From JAGKXB01 sp964498835 (GTDB lineage Bacteria; Pseudomonadota; Gammaproteobacteria; Burkholderiales; Burkholderiaceae_D), in contig CAZCIX010000001.1 of the NCBI GenBank assembly GCA_964498835.1, positions 1 through 64,000 on the forward strand: 64,000 nt of DNA. Reading direction: 5' to 3'. The position numbers and the translations under genes are program-made. Numbering within the stretch: position 1 is the first letter of the stretch; every line of letters begins with the position of its first letter. The notes beneath the pieces were generated by a model. It made no database searches. It saw only the letters and a list, made by a program, of their open reading frames with translations, and was not told where the DNA came from. Positions 17,105 through 26,096 of the stretch are shown here, piece after piece.

Positions 17105-18115
17105 ATGATGACGCAGAAAAAATATGATCTGACCCTTATTGCTTCATATGCACTAGCTGTATGTGCGTTGCTGCTAGTTTTGCAAAAGGGCTTAGTGGCA
17201 GCACTTTTTGCTGGTTTGCTGACCTATTCCTTGGTTCATTTACTAGCACCCAGCTTGGGCAAGCAAATCAGTGGACGACGCGCACGCATCATTGCAGTCA
17301 CTGCACTTGGTACGTTGATCGTGACATTGCTGAGTTTAGCAAGTTGGGGGACGATTTCATTTTTTAGAAGCGATGCAGGTAGCATCGCCTTTTTATTACA
17401 AAAAATGGCTGACATCATAGAAGCATCGCGTCATCAAATGCCAGAATGGTTAAAAGAACATATTCCTGCCAGTGCGGATGCATTAGGTGCACTCATCATC
17501 GAATGGTTACGCGCACATGCTGCTGAAGCTAAATTTCTTAGTCAAGAAGCAGGACGTACTATCGTTCATTTGATAGTAGGTATGATTATTGGCTCAATGG
17601 TGGCTCTCCACGATACAAGACAATCTCGCTACTTACCATTAGCAAATGCATTGCGTGACCGTCTATTGAATTTAAGTGGTGCTTTTAGGCGCATTGTATT
17701 TGCACAAGTACGGATTGCTGCACTCAACGCTGTAATCACAGCAATATTTTTGTTAATCGTTTTACCATGTGCTGGTATTTACTTACCTTTATCCAAAAGC
17801 TTGGTTGCAATTACTTTTTTTGCTGGTTTATTACCGGTAGTAGGAAACTTGATTTCCAATTCAGTGCTTGTGATTGTTGCTTTATCACATAGTTTGCATA
17901 TCGCATTAGTATCGCTTTTATTTATGATAGTTATCCATAAACTGGAGTATTTTGTGAATGCCAAAATTATTGGCACACAAATTAATGCCAGAGCATGGGA
18001 GCTATTGATTGCTATGTTAGTAATGGAATCAATTTTCGGCGTACCTGGTGTCGTTGCTGCTCCTGTGTTGTACGCTTATTTGAAAAAAGAATTGATGGAT
18101 GCAAAATTAGTTTAA
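17105..18115 (+). CDS. AI-2E/PerM family transporter
   Basis: A polytopic membrane protein of 336 residues. N-terminal hydrophobic pair, a soluble stretch, then a C-terminal cluster of transmembrane segments including FFAGLLPVVGNLISNSVLVIVAL and FGVPGVVAAPVLYAYLKKEL, the conserved P-x-x-G and G-x-P-G-x-x-x-A-x-P features of the AI-2E/PerM family. Substrate unknown; family members have been linked to signal export, ion antiport and permease roles. It is 30 bases after ettA, so probably co-transcribed, and ends in a terminator. Confidence 0.85.
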   Translation: MMTQKKYDLTLIASYALAVCALLLVLQKGLVAALFAGLLTYSLVHLLAPSLGKQISGRRARIIAVTALGTLIVTLLSLASWGTISFFRSDAGSIAFLLQKMADIIEASRHQMPEWLKEHIPASADALGALIIEWLRAHAAEAKFLSQEAGRTIVHLIVGMIIGSMVALHDTRQSRYLPLANALRDRLLNLSGAFRRIVFAQVRIAALNAVITAIFLLIVLPCAGIYLPLSKSLVAITFFAGLLPVVGNLISNSVLVIVALSHSLHIALVSLLFMIVIHKLEYFVNAKIIGTQINARAWELLIAMLVMESIFGVPGVVAAPVLYAYLKKELMDAKLV

Positions 18116-18179
18116 ATCCAACTACAACCTAATTTTTTAATTTAATAGCTTTTTAATTTAGTGACGATAATAAATATAG

Positions 18180-18210
18180 ATAGGCATACAAATTTGCATG
18201 CCTATTTTTT
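18180..18210 (+). terminator. Terminator after the AI-2E family gene
   Basis: Stem ATAGGCAT/ATGCCTAT with a 10-base loop followed by six T. It overlaps the last codons of the converging minus-strand gene that ends at 18202. Confidence 0.75.
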
Positions 18211-18939
18211 ATTGACTGTAACAACTGCCTTCGCACGTTTTGCCAATAGCGTAAGAACTTTTTGACTTAAGGTACCTTCATCTAATTTCGCATCTGCCAA
18301 CAAAGGTTTCGCTAATGATGGATAAAGAGTGATTTTTAGCTTAGATGTTGATCCCTCTTTAGCAACCCAAGGGGTTTTCAACTCAATAATAAAAGGATGA
18401 GAATAATTTAACTCGACCGGAGAAAGTGCCCCAGGTCTAGCCATACGAAAACTAAATGGCAATGCTGGCAAACTGATCGGTTGTGTCACCGATGGCAAAC
18501 GAGCCAAAGTAAGACGTACCTTGCAATACGTTCCTAAAGCAATGGGTAGATTACCAATTTCGACTTCGTGACTTTGGTCTAATGGCAAACGTTGTTTGAC
18601 TTCTTTTGATGCTGGTCCATCGAATCTTTCTCGATGATTAGCCCAAGCGGATGACATCAATAAATCCGTCGTCTTTTCTAACACTGCTTGCAAAATACTA
18701 CGCCGTAGATTTTTACCTTCATCCAAATAATTCAAAGAGGCGGTCGCTTTCATACATGGAATCATCTCAACTGCGTAAATTCCCAACATATCTCCCTTTG
18801 AACCTAAATAAGCGGCCGGCACCGCCGCTTTGATCTGCAAATGTGTATGTAGTTGCTCCTGTGCTTGTACTTTCATTGAAGAAAGTACAAGAACGGAACA
18901 TATTGATGCAAATAATCTGCCTTTAAGACATGTCATCAT
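18202..18939 (-). CDS. Secreted protein of unknown function, partner of the YHYH lipoprotein
   Basis: 245 residues. The N-terminus has a Sec-type signal (LFASICSVLVLSSMKVQAQ, cleavage probable after VQA). The mature part has two cysteines (IPCMKA and GTYCKVRL), which could form a disulfide, and a beta-rich, Pro/Leu-rich middle (LPALPFSFRMARPG, then HPFIIELKTPW). No family recognised with confidence. It begins seven bases after the stop of the YHYH lipoprotein gene, so the two form one transcription unit and probably act together outside the cytoplasm. ATGs at 18939 and 18936 are both possible starts. Confidence 0.8.
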   Translation of the reverse strand: MMTCLKGRLFASICSVLVLSSMKVQAQEQLHTHLQIKAAVPAAYLGSKGDMLGIYAVEMIPCMKATASLNYLDEGKNLRRSILQAVLEKTTDLLMSSAWANHRERFDGPASKEVKQRLPLDQSHEVEIGNLPIALGTYCKVRLTLARLPSVTQPISLPALPFSFRMARPGALSPVELNYSHPFIIELKTPWVAKEGSTSKLKITLYPSLAKPLLADAKLDEGTLSQKVLTLLAKRAKAVVTVNKK

Positions 18940-18946
18940 GAAAATA

Positions 18947-20704
18947 TCACTGAGCAGTCTTGGTGCCAGAATAACAAGCTAAATAGTAAGGAAATTGTCG
19001 CGTTGCGTAATAAGCATAATTACCCTTAGCATCTTTCTTCCCATTACATTTATCCAAAGTACTACCGTTATATCCAGCTTCGTAGGTGTTTACGTCAAAT
19101 GCCGACTCACTACCATAAGCACCTGTACCTGTGTATCTATAGCTACTCTTGATTTCTTTCACTCCATTTACACACGATGTATCAGATGTGTCAGTACAAG
19201 CTTCATAAGGTGAAAGAATAGGAAATCCATCTAACGCGTAACCTAAAACAACTCCTGGTGTTTTAGCTGGTAAGAATGTTGATGTTCCTCCTAAGGTATT
19301 TTGGTTAAAGAAACATTCTGGGAAAGAATGGAAATGGTACGTATCCACGTGACCACCACAATAATTTAACAGGCCATTGAGGAAAGGATCAGCATAATTA
19401 TCGGTTGGAGATTCTACTGGACCATAAATTTGCACGCCATTAATCAAAACAGCAACCGGACCTAATACATTTTTAAGACTAGTGGTAGTACTAGCTAATG
19501 TTGGATTTTGAGGAAACTTCCAAGTCACATTATTTACTTTAAATGCTACATCAGTACCATTTTTACCAGTTCCAATCGAGTCAAAATTGGGAACACCGTT
19601 ACTAACAACACTAACAACTCCATTACTACAAGTTACTTTTACACTAGGCTTAAGGCTGGAATTACTATCCCAGTTAGTTTTACCATCCAAATTTTTGTCA
19701 ATGTAATTTGTTTTGAGACTGACATCAGGGAAATTACCAGCCTGAGCACAAGTGACAGTGTTTGTCGTCGTAGTGACAGTCGTTGCTGTTGTCGCTACTT
19801 CCGTAGAAGTTGTCGTTGTTTTGGGCGCAACAAGATTAACAGTAGGTAAAGTCGAACCGGAAGCCAAGAAATTATTGCCCAAGCTTGAAGGAGTAGCGAC
19901 GATACTATTAATTTTATTAACAACCTGTGTGTACTCACTACCAGAAATTGGAAGACTAGGCGATGCTACAGAATTAGTCGCAGAAGTCGCTAATCCCTTA
20001 GCCTGCGTTAACGCAGTACTAGTAGAATTTTTGGCAAGTTCTGCAAGAACTAAACCATACTTAACATCTGTACCAGAACCAGACAATTTGTTATTTGTAG
20101 AAGAAACCGCTTTTGGTGCAGACAAAATATTAATTTCATCAGCAGGAATGCCTACTGCTAGTTGTGTTTTAGCTACCGCATTTGTTATGTTTGTATCAAC
20201 AGTATCGGTAGTAGTACCAGTCATCACACCATTGGTAGAGACACCAGCAAATGCAGCAGCCATGTTAGTAAGCGCTGTTACGCCGTAATTAGCCCCCGTT
20301 GTTACTGCAGAGCTAGGTATCACTGATAACAAGGTATCTGTACTACCAAAAGGGAGGTTAGTTCCAGATTTTTCATCAAAATACGTAACTCCAACACCAC
20401 CACTCACAGCTAAAGTCATCGGGCCTGAATAACTACCCAAATTAAGAGTGGCTGAACCAGTTGAATCAGTCGTAGAACTGCTAATAGTTGAACCATCTGG
20501 TTTCATTGCTTTCACTGTAGCACCACTACTAAGAGCACCCAACGCAGGTGTTACTGTGACAATGTTTTGGCTATCACTTGTGCTATTCACAACACTACTA
20601 CTAATGCCACCACCACCTCCACAAGCAACAATACCGAAAACAGTACTAGTAAATGCCAAACATTTAAAAACAGTCGTTAATTTTAATAGTGGTTTAGTTT
20701 TCAT
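18947..20704 (-). CDS. YHYH-domain lipoprotein
   Basis: 585 residues. The N-terminus is a lipoprotein signal (FTSTVFGIVACGGGGG, lipobox IVAC followed by a Gly run). Residues of about 30-300 are low-complexity, rich in Ser, Thr, Val and Asn, with a run of Thr/Val near residue 295-315, probably a surface linker. The C-terminal 270 residues match the YHYH domain: INGVQIYGP, NYCGGHVDTYHFHSFPECF (here YHFH), GYALDGFPI. The clustered His, Cys and Glu suggest metal binding, but no function is established to my knowledge. Codons are AT-rich compared with neighbouring housekeeping genes. Confidence 0.85.
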   Translation of the reverse strand: MKTKPLLKLTTVFKCLAFTSTVFGIVACGGGGGISSSVVNSTSDSQNIVTVTPALGALSSGATVKAMKPDGSTISSSTTDSTGSATLNLGSYSGPMTLAVSGGVGVTYFDEKSGTNLPFGSTDTLLSVIPSSAVTTGANYGVTALTNMAAAFAGVSTNGVMTGTTTDTVDTNITNAVAKTQLAVGIPADEINILSAPKAVSSTNNKLSGSGTDVKYGLVLAELAKNSTSTALTQAKGLATSATNSVASPSLPISGSEYTQVVNKINSIVATPSSLGNNFLASGSTLPTVNLVAPKTTTTSTEVATTATTVTTTTNTVTCAQAGNFPDVSLKTNYIDKNLDGKTNWDSNSSLKPSVKVTCSNGVVSVVSNGVPNFDSIGTGKNGTDVAFKVNNVTWKFPQNPTLASTTTSLKNVLGPVAVLINGVQIYGPVESPTDNYADPFLNGLLNYCGGHVDTYHFHSFPECFFNQNTLGGTSTFLPAKTPGVVLGYALDGFPILSPYEACTDTSDTSCVNGVKEIKSSYRYTGTGAYGSESAFDVNTYEAGYNGSTLDKCNGKKDAKGNYAYYATRQFPYYLACYSGTKTAQ

Positions 20705-20846
20705 GATTTCTTCTTTCTAATAGAAAGTTTTTATATACGATCCTAATGGAAAATTATACCTTTAACTATAACTAACCAGATAATAAATAATATTTCTTAT
20801 AAATTAAACGTATTTAACAACAAACTAAAAACAGTTATGAATTTTT

Positions 20847-20855
20847 TGTGGATAA
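20847..20855 (-). promoter_or_regulatory. DnaA box, perfect consensus
   Basis: TGTGGATAA on the plus strand, i.e. TTATCCACA on the minus strand, identical to the consensus high-affinity DnaA box. Confidence 0.7.
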
Positions 20856-20880
20856 CCCAATGAACATCTATAGGATGAAT

Positions 20881-20889
20881 TATGGATAA
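20881..20889 (-). promoter_or_regulatory. DnaA box-like site, one mismatch
   Basis: TATGGATAA, i.e. TTATCCATA on the minus strand. It has the same orientation as the perfect box, 34 bases away, about three helical turns. Confidence 0.55.
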
Positions 20890-21003
20890 ACCTAACCAAT
20901 ATTTACCCAACCTTTTTTATACAGAATGTATGCAATACAAATACAGGGGTTATTCAGACTTTATTATTTAAATAACTTATTGATTATTAAAGATATTCAA
21001 ATG

Positions 21004-21012
21004 TTATTCACA
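21004..21012 (+). promoter_or_regulatory. DnaA box-like site, one mismatch
   Basis: TTATTCACA on the plus strand, one change from consensus, in the AT-rich stretch and in the opposite orientation to the two left boxes. Weaker matches TTATTCAGA (20950-20958) and TTATCCAAT (21154-21162) share its orientation. Confidence 0.5.
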
Positions 21013-21179
21013 GAAAATAAATTACTTATTACTACTATTATTTTTATATATAAACAAATTAAATAAATAAAACACGTATACCCTTAACTTTTTATTAATT
21101 ACTATTATTTTTTAGAACATAAAAATACACCCATGCTTATAAGCAACAACTTATTATCCAATTACAATAATTCAACTCA

Positions 21180-21195
21180 TGTTTCACGTGAAACA
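21180..21195. promoter_or_regulatory. parS: parS centromere site
   Basis: TGTTTCACGTGAAACA, a perfect 16-base palindrome identical to the conserved chromosomal parS consensus bound by ParB. It lies 64 bases before mnmG and about 2.6 kb before parA-parB, whose products would segregate the origin. It also lies next to a possible mnmG -10 (TATAAT, 21220-21225). Confidence 0.93.
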
Positions 21196-21259
21196 TAAGA
21201 GGCACAATTAAAAAGACTTTATAATTCTGTTTTTATGATTGTGTCATACAAAGTGAATT

Positions 21260-23182
21260 ATGCTATTTCCTACAGAATTTGATGTTATTGTGGTCGGTGG
21301 TGGTCATGCAGGTACAGAAGCTGCGCTGGCGAGCGCGCGTATTGGACAAAAAACTTTGTTACTGACCCATAATATTGAAACACTTGGACAAATGTCGTGT
21401 AACCCTTCCATTGGTGGAATTGGTAAAGGACATTTGGTAAAGGAAGTGGATGCCATGGGTGGTGCTATGGCATTGGCGACTGATGAAGCCGGGATACAGT
21501 TTCGTATTTTAAATAGTTCAAAAGGCCCAGCAGTACGTGCTACACGCGCGCAAGCGGATCGCATTTTATATAAACAAGCTATTCGTTCCCGTTTGGAAAA
21601 TCAGGAGAATCTTTGGTTGTTCCAACAAGCAGTCGATGATTTGATGATCGTTGGAGATCGCGTAGTTGGTGCCATTACGCAAATCGGTATACAGTTTCGC
21701 AGCCGTGCTGTGATATTGACTGCAGGTACTTTTTTAGATGGAAAAATCCATGTTGGTTTAAATCATTATTCCGCTGGACGAGCGGGCGATCCGCCGGCAA
21801 TTTCTTTATCTTCCAGGTTGAAAGAATTGAAATTGCCGCAGGGTCGATTGAAGACCGGTACGCCACCGCGCATTGATGGTCGTACGATTGATTTCTCCGT
21901 TATGGAAGAGCAACCAGGTGATTTAGATCCAATTCCTGTGTTTTCTGTTATGGGATCACAAGATTTGCATCCTACTCAATTGCCATGCTGGATTACGCAT
22001 ACCAATGCCAAAACGCATGACATTATTCGCGCTGGTCTGGATCGCAGTCCTATGTACACCGGCGTGATTGAAGGCGTTGGGCCGCGTTACTGTCCTTCGA
22101 TTGAAGACAAGATACATCGCTTTTCTCATAAAGAAACGCATCAGATTTTCCTGGAACCAGAAGGACTCAATACCAATGAGTATTATCCTAATGGGATTTC
22201 CACCAGCTTGCCATTTGATGTGCAATTGGCTTTAGTGCATTCCATGCGTGGTTTGGAAAATGCGCATATTTTGCGTCCTGGTTATGCGATTGAATACGAT
22301 TATTTTGATCCACGTGGTTTGAAGGCATCGTTGGAAACGAAAGCGATTCAGGGTTTGTTTTTCGCTGGTCAAATCAATGGCACCACAGGCTATGAAGAAG
22401 CCGCCGCGCAAGGGATGTTGGCGGGCTTGAATGCGGCTTTATTGGCGCAAGGAAAAGACGCTTGGATTCCACGTCGTGATCAAGCTTATTTAGGTGTATT
22501 AGTCGATGATTTAGTCACACAAGGTGTGCAAGAACCTTATCGTATGTTTACCAGCCGGGCCGAATATCGTCTTAGTTTGCGGGAAGATAATGCCGATATG
22601 CGTTTGACTGAAATTGGGCGCCAACTAGGTTGCGTCAGCGATGCGCAATGGGCTGTGTTTGATAAAAAGCGCGAAACCATCGCGCGTGAATTAGAACGTT
22701 TGAAATCAACCTGGATCAATCCACGTTTGCTTACAGCAGCAGAATCGGAGCGCGTGATTGGCAAGATGATAGAACGTGAATATTCCTTGTCAGATTTATT
22801 GTCCCGACCCGATATTGCGTACGACAATTTAATGACATTAAAAGGTGTCGATGGCCAAGATTTGGCAGGGCCTGGCGTGCCAGAAGAAGATGTTAAAGAA
22901 CAAATACAAATTCAGCTGAAATATGCCGGTTACATCGAACGTCAAGCCAAAGAAATTGAGCGCCATGAACATTATGAAAATATGCGGTTGCCAGAGAATT
23001 TGAACTATCTAGAAATTCAAGCGCTTTCCATTGAAGTACGACAAAAGTTAGATAAGCAACGTCCGGAAACATTAGGACAAGCATCCCGTATTTCTGGTGT
23101 TACGCCTGCGGCTATCTCTTTGTTATTAGTACATTTGAAAAAACGTACTCAGGCTCAGACTCATATCCAGGCAGCTTCATGA
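21260..23182 (+). CDS. mnmG: tRNA uridine-5-carboxymethylaminomethyl modification enzyme MnmG
   Basis: FAD-dependent partner of MnmE in tRNA wobble U34 modification. The 640-residue protein starts with the dinucleotide fold VIVVGGGHAGTEAALASARIG, has SCNPSIGGIGKGHL, the FAD-binding TAGTFLDGKIH and the second signature FAGQINGTTGYEEAAAQG, and ends in the MnmE-binding helical domain. First gene of mnmG-rsmG-parA-parB; the last base triplets overlap the rsmG start (ATGA). Confidence 0.98.
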   Translation: MLFPTEFDVIVVGGGHAGTEAALASARIGQKTLLLTHNIETLGQMSCNPSIGGIGKGHLVKEVDAMGGAMALATDEAGIQFRILNSSKGPAVRATRAQADRILYKQAIRSRLENQENLWLFQQAVDDLMIVGDRVVGAITQIGIQFRSRAVILTAGTFLDGKIHVGLNHYSAGRAGDPPAISLSSRLKELKLPQGRLKTGTPPRIDGRTIDFSVMEEQPGDLDPIPVFSVMGSQDLHPTQLPCWITHTNAKTHDIIRAGLDRSPMYTGVIEGVGPRYCPSIEDKIHRFSHKETHQIFLEPEGLNTNEYYPNGISTSLPFDVQLALVHSMRGLENAHILRPGYAIEYDYFDPRGLKASLETKAIQGLFFAGQINGTTGYEEAAAQGMLAGLNAALLAQGKDAWIPRRDQAYLGVLVDDLVTQGVQEPYRMFTSRAEYRLSLREDNADMRLTEIGRQLGCVSDAQWAVFDKKRETIARELERLKSTWINPRLLTAAESERVIGKMIEREYSLSDLLSRPDIAYDNLMTLKGVDGQDLAGPGVPEEDVKEQIQIQLKYAGYIERQAKEIERHEHYENMRLPENLNYLEIQALSIEVRQKLDKQRPETLGQASRISGVTPAAISLLLVHLKKRTQAQTHIQAAS

Positions 23183-23829
23183 AACACTTTGATCGCCCAA
23201 TGTTGGCCGATATGTTGAGCCATGGTTTGCAAGAAATAAACTTACAGGCTAATGCATTGCAGCAGACACAGTTACTGGATTATCTAGCGTTATTGTTCAA
23301 ATGGAATGCGGTTTACAACTTGACGGCTGTGCGCGATCCAGCGCAGATGGTGGTACAGCATTTACTGGATAGTTTGACGGCGGTGTCGGCTTTTAATGAT
23401 ACCAAACATATTTTGGACGTAGGATCAGGCGGTGGCTTACCTGGAATCGTATTATCAATAATGCAACAAAAAACACAAATCACACTGATTGATACTGTGC
23501 ATAAAAAAACAGCATTTTTATTGCAGGTTAAAGCTGAGTTGGGATTAAAAAACGCTAGCATACAAACGATGCGGGTGGAGCAGTTTCAACCAACGCAACT
23601 GTTTGACTGCATTACGTCCCGTGCTTTCGCCAGTTTGTCGGACTTCATCAATTGGTCGCAGCATTTGTTGCTTGAAGGCGGCCATTTCATTGCAATGAAG
23701 GGTTGTCTGTTGCCGGATGAGTTGGCACAATTGCCCGCCGGCTGGGTGATTAAACAAACACAGCCACTTCAGGTGCCGGGTATGGATGCTGAGCGGCATT
23801 TGATTTTTATTGAAAGAAGTCATGGCTAA
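23179..23829 (+). CDS. rsmG: 16S rRNA (guanine-527-N7)-methyltransferase RsmG
   Basis: Methylates G527 of 16S rRNA using SAM. The 216-residue protein has KWNAVYNLTAVRDP, the SAM-binding motif HILDVGSGGGLPGIVLS, ITLIDTVHKKTAFL and TSRAFASL. Start overlaps mnmG by four bases, and its end overlaps parA by eight bases, so the three are translationally coupled. Confidence 0.96.
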   Translation: MKHFDRPMLADMLSHGLQEINLQANALQQTQLLDYLALLFKWNAVYNLTAVRDPAQMVVQHLLDSLTAVSAFNDTKHILDVGSGGGLPGIVLSIMQQKTQITLIDTVHKKTAFLLQVKAELGLKNASIQTMRVEQFQPTQLFDCITSRAFASLSDFINWSQHLLLEGGHFIAMKGCLLPDELAQLPAGWVIKQTQPLQVPGMDAERHLIFIERSHG

Positions 23830-24592
23830 AATTTTTTGTGTCGCCAATCAAAAAGGCGGCGTTGGTAAGACCACCACGGTTGTCAATCTCGCCGCGAGTT
23901 TAGCCAAACAAGGACAGCGCGTATTGCTGATCGATTTGGATCCACAAGGCAATGCCACTATGGGTGCTGGCATTAACAAGGCGACTTTGAGCACGTCGGT
24001 TTATGAAGTGTTGTTAGGCATGACCGATATCCAAACCGCACGTCTGCGTTCTGAACAAGGTGGTTTTGATGTATTGCCAGCGCACAGAGAATTGGCTGGC
24101 GCGGAAGTGGAAATGATTGATTTGGCCCAGCGGGAAAAACGCTTGAAAGAAGCGTTGTTGCCAGTACAAGATGACTATGATTTTGTCCTGATCGACTGCC
24201 CACCGGCCTTGTCTATGCTGACTTTGAATGGCTTATGCACGGCGCATGGCGTGATTATTCCCATGCAATGCGAGTATTACGCATTGGAGGGTTTGTCCGA
24301 TTTGGTGAATACGATCAAAAAAGTACACGCCAAACTCAATCGCGATTTGAAAGTCATCGGCCTGTTGCGTGTCATGTTTGACCCGCGCATGACCTTATCG
24401 CAGCAAGTGTCAGCGCAATTGGAGCAGCATTTTGGCGACAAGGTTTTCAAAACCATTATTCCGCGCAATGTTCGTCTGGCGGAAGCACCTTCATACGGCT
24501 TGCCCGGCGTGTGTTTTGATGCCGCCTCAAAAGGCGCGCAAGCCTATATGGCATTTGGGAAAGAAATGTTGGAACGAATACAAGCGCTTTAA
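23822..24592 (+). CDS. parA: Chromosome partitioning ATPase ParA
   Basis: Deviant Walker-type ATPase that forms a gradient on the nucleoid and moves ParB-parS complexes. The 256-residue product begins MAKIFCVANQKGGVGKTTT (Walker A with signature Lys), followed by LLIDLDPQGNATMG and VLIDCPPALSMLT. It lacks the N-terminal DNA-binding extension of plasmid ParA, so it is the chromosomal short type. I use the ATG at 23822, preceded by GAAAGAAG; an upstream TTG at 23810 would add four residues. Confidence 0.96.
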   Translation: MAKIFCVANQKGGVGKTTTVVNLAASLAKQGQRVLLIDLDPQGNATMGAGINKATLSTSVYEVLLGMTDIQTARLRSEQGGFDVLPAHRELAGAEVEMIDLAQREKRLKEALLPVQDDYDFVLIDCPPALSMLTLNGLCTAHGVIIPMQCEYYALEGLSDLVNTIKKVHAKLNRDLKVIGLLRVMFDPRMTLSQQVSAQLEQHFGDKVFKTIIPRNVRLAEAPSYGLPGVCFDAASKGAQAYMAFGKEMLERIQAL

Positions 24593-24621
24593 AAAATTAA
24601 TAAATTCAAAATATTAAAAAT

Positions 24622-25503
24622 ATGGCAACTAAAAAATCCAAAGGTTTAGGCCGCGGTTTAGACGCATTGCTCGGAGGTTCATCTGATTTTACTGAGCTGA
24701 CAGATTTAGCTAATTCGTCCGGCACGCTGTTGTCATTGCCCTTGACGCAATTACAGGCAGGAAAATACCAGCCACGCAGCAGAATGGACGAAGGTGCATT
24801 GGATGAATTAGCTGCTTCCATCAAAGCGCAAGGCGTGATGCAGCCCATTTTGGTGCGCTCAATCGGCTCGGATCAATATGAAATCATCGCTGGCGAACGT
24901 AGATATCGCGCCGCGCAAATTGCCGAACTGGAGCAAGTTCCTGTCTTAGTCAAAGATGTGGATGATCAAGCCGCCGCCGCCATGGCATTGATTGAAAACA
25001 TCCAGCGTGAAGACCTCAATCCATTGGAAGAAGCGCAAGGCATCCAGCGCCTGATTCATGATTTCCATTTCACCCATGAACAAGCCGCCCAGGCAGTCGG
25101 TCGCTCACGCAGTGCTGTGTCAAACTTGTTGCGCCTGATTAACTTAGCCCAGCCCGTGCAAACCATGCTAATGGCCGGCGACATCGACATGGGCCACGCC
25201 CGCGCTCTGTTGGCCGTCGATGCCGCGTTGCAAATCACGCTAGCCAATCAAATCGTGGCAAAACGCATGTCCGTGCGCGAAGCAGAAAAATTAGTCAATC
25301 AAACCACGGCAGAACAATCACTTCAAAACACCCCACGCGCTAAAGAAAAATCCCGTGACATCGCCAGTCTGGAAGAAGAATTATCCGATGTGTTAGCCAC
25401 GCAAGTGACGTTCAAACACAGTAGCAAAGGCAGCGGAAAAATGATTATTAATTACGCCAGCTTGGATGCGTTGGATGGTGTGTTGGCTCGGTTGCGGGCT
25501 TGA
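24622..25503 (+). CDS. parB: Chromosome partitioning protein ParB
   Basis: CTP-dependent DNA clamp that loads at parS. The 293-residue product has the N-terminal ParA-interacting GLGRGLDALLGG, the nucleotide-binding motifs GERRYRAAQIA and ENIQREDLNPLEEAQG, the helix-turn-helix EQAAQAVGRSRSAVSNLLRL and a C-terminal dimerisation domain. Its target is presumably the parS at 21180-21195. It lies 29 bases after parA. Confidence 0.96.
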   Translation: MATKKSKGLGRGLDALLGGSSDFTELTDLANSSGTLLSLPLTQLQAGKYQPRSRMDEGALDELAASIKAQGVMQPILVRSIGSDQYEIIAGERRYRAAQIAELEQVPVLVKDVDDQAAAAMALIENIQREDLNPLEEAQGIQRLIHDFHFTHEQAAQAVGRSRSAVSNLLRLINLAQPVQTMLMAGDIDMGHARALLAVDAALQITLANQIVAKRMSVREAEKLVNQTTAEQSLQNTPRAKEKSRDIASLEEELSDVLATQVTFKHSSKGSGKMIINYASLDALDGVLARLRA

Positions 25504-25732
25504 GTGAAGTTGTAGAGCCATCAATAGGCGAAGCGTATTACGCCGTAGGTGGCCTTAGATAAAGGTGTATAGCCACTTGCTCTTTAAGCAGGGATTTTTA
25601 GTTTAAGTACTGTTACAACCTGATCATAAACTGTTCGGTCCTCATGCCGAATTGCTCAGATTTTTTCACAAATGACTAGACTGGTTGAGTTGTGTTAAAC
25701 GCCTCATAATTTAGTCTCACTCAGGAGAACTA

Positions 25733-26062
25733 ATGAATAAGTGGCTTATTCTAGGAGCGGCAATAGCCGCCGAAACTATCGCAACTTCCGCGATGAAGGC
25801 AAGTGATGGATTGACGAAAATTGTTCCTTCAATTGTTGTCATAATTGGATATGGCGCTGCGTTCTATTTCCTATCAATAACGTTACGCACCATACCAGTA
25901 GGAATTGCATATGCAGTCTGGTCCGGGGTCGGTATTGTTTTAATTACGATTGTTGGTTGGTTAATGTTTGGACAAAAACTAGAGGCCCCTGCACTAATTG
26001 GAATGAGCTTAATCATCACAGGGGTGGTTGTGATGAACATTTTCTCAAAAGCCGGACACTAA
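25733..26062 (+). CDS. Small multidrug resistance efflux protein (EmrE/Qac-like)
   Basis: A 109-residue four-helix SMR protein that would exchange cationic drugs for protons as a dimer. The essential Glu14 (AIAAETIATSAMK) and Trp63 (YAVWSGVGIVLI) are in their family positions, and GMSLIITGVVVMN forms helix 4. The spacing matches E. coli EmrE closely. AGGAG lies six bases before the ATG. It sits alone in the parB-atpI interval, which also has an Rhs-like remnant, so it is probably an acquired gene. Native substrate unknown. Confidence 0.93.
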   Translation: MNKWLILGAAIAAETIATSAMKASDGLTKIVPSIVVIIGYGAAFYFLSITLRTIPVGIAYAVWSGVGIVLITIVGWLMFGQKLEAPALIGMSLIITGVVVMNIFSKAGH

Positions 26063-26096
26063 AAATTCTCGCCCTAAGCTTGTAATTTTTTTACTC

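Larger units (their letters stand above)
20705..21259. other. Candidate replication origin (oriC) region
   Basis: 555 bases, no gene, very AT-rich, especially 20960-21120. It contains one perfect DnaA box (20847-20855), two one-mismatch boxes (20881-20889, 21004-21012), two weaker ones (20950-20958, 21154-21162) and a perfect parS (21180-21195). It precedes mnmG-rsmG-parA-parB, the gene set often found at bacterial origins, and genes from mnmG rightward to 37 kb all read away from it. dnaA is not in the window, so this is inferred from sequence and context. Confidence 0.6.

Noticed and set aside
25527..25544. GGCG...CGCC hairpin with AAGCGTATTA centre after parB
   Set aside because: It resembles the GCGAAGCGTAA-type repeats of some proteobacteria, but the stem is only four pairs and no second copy was seen in the window.
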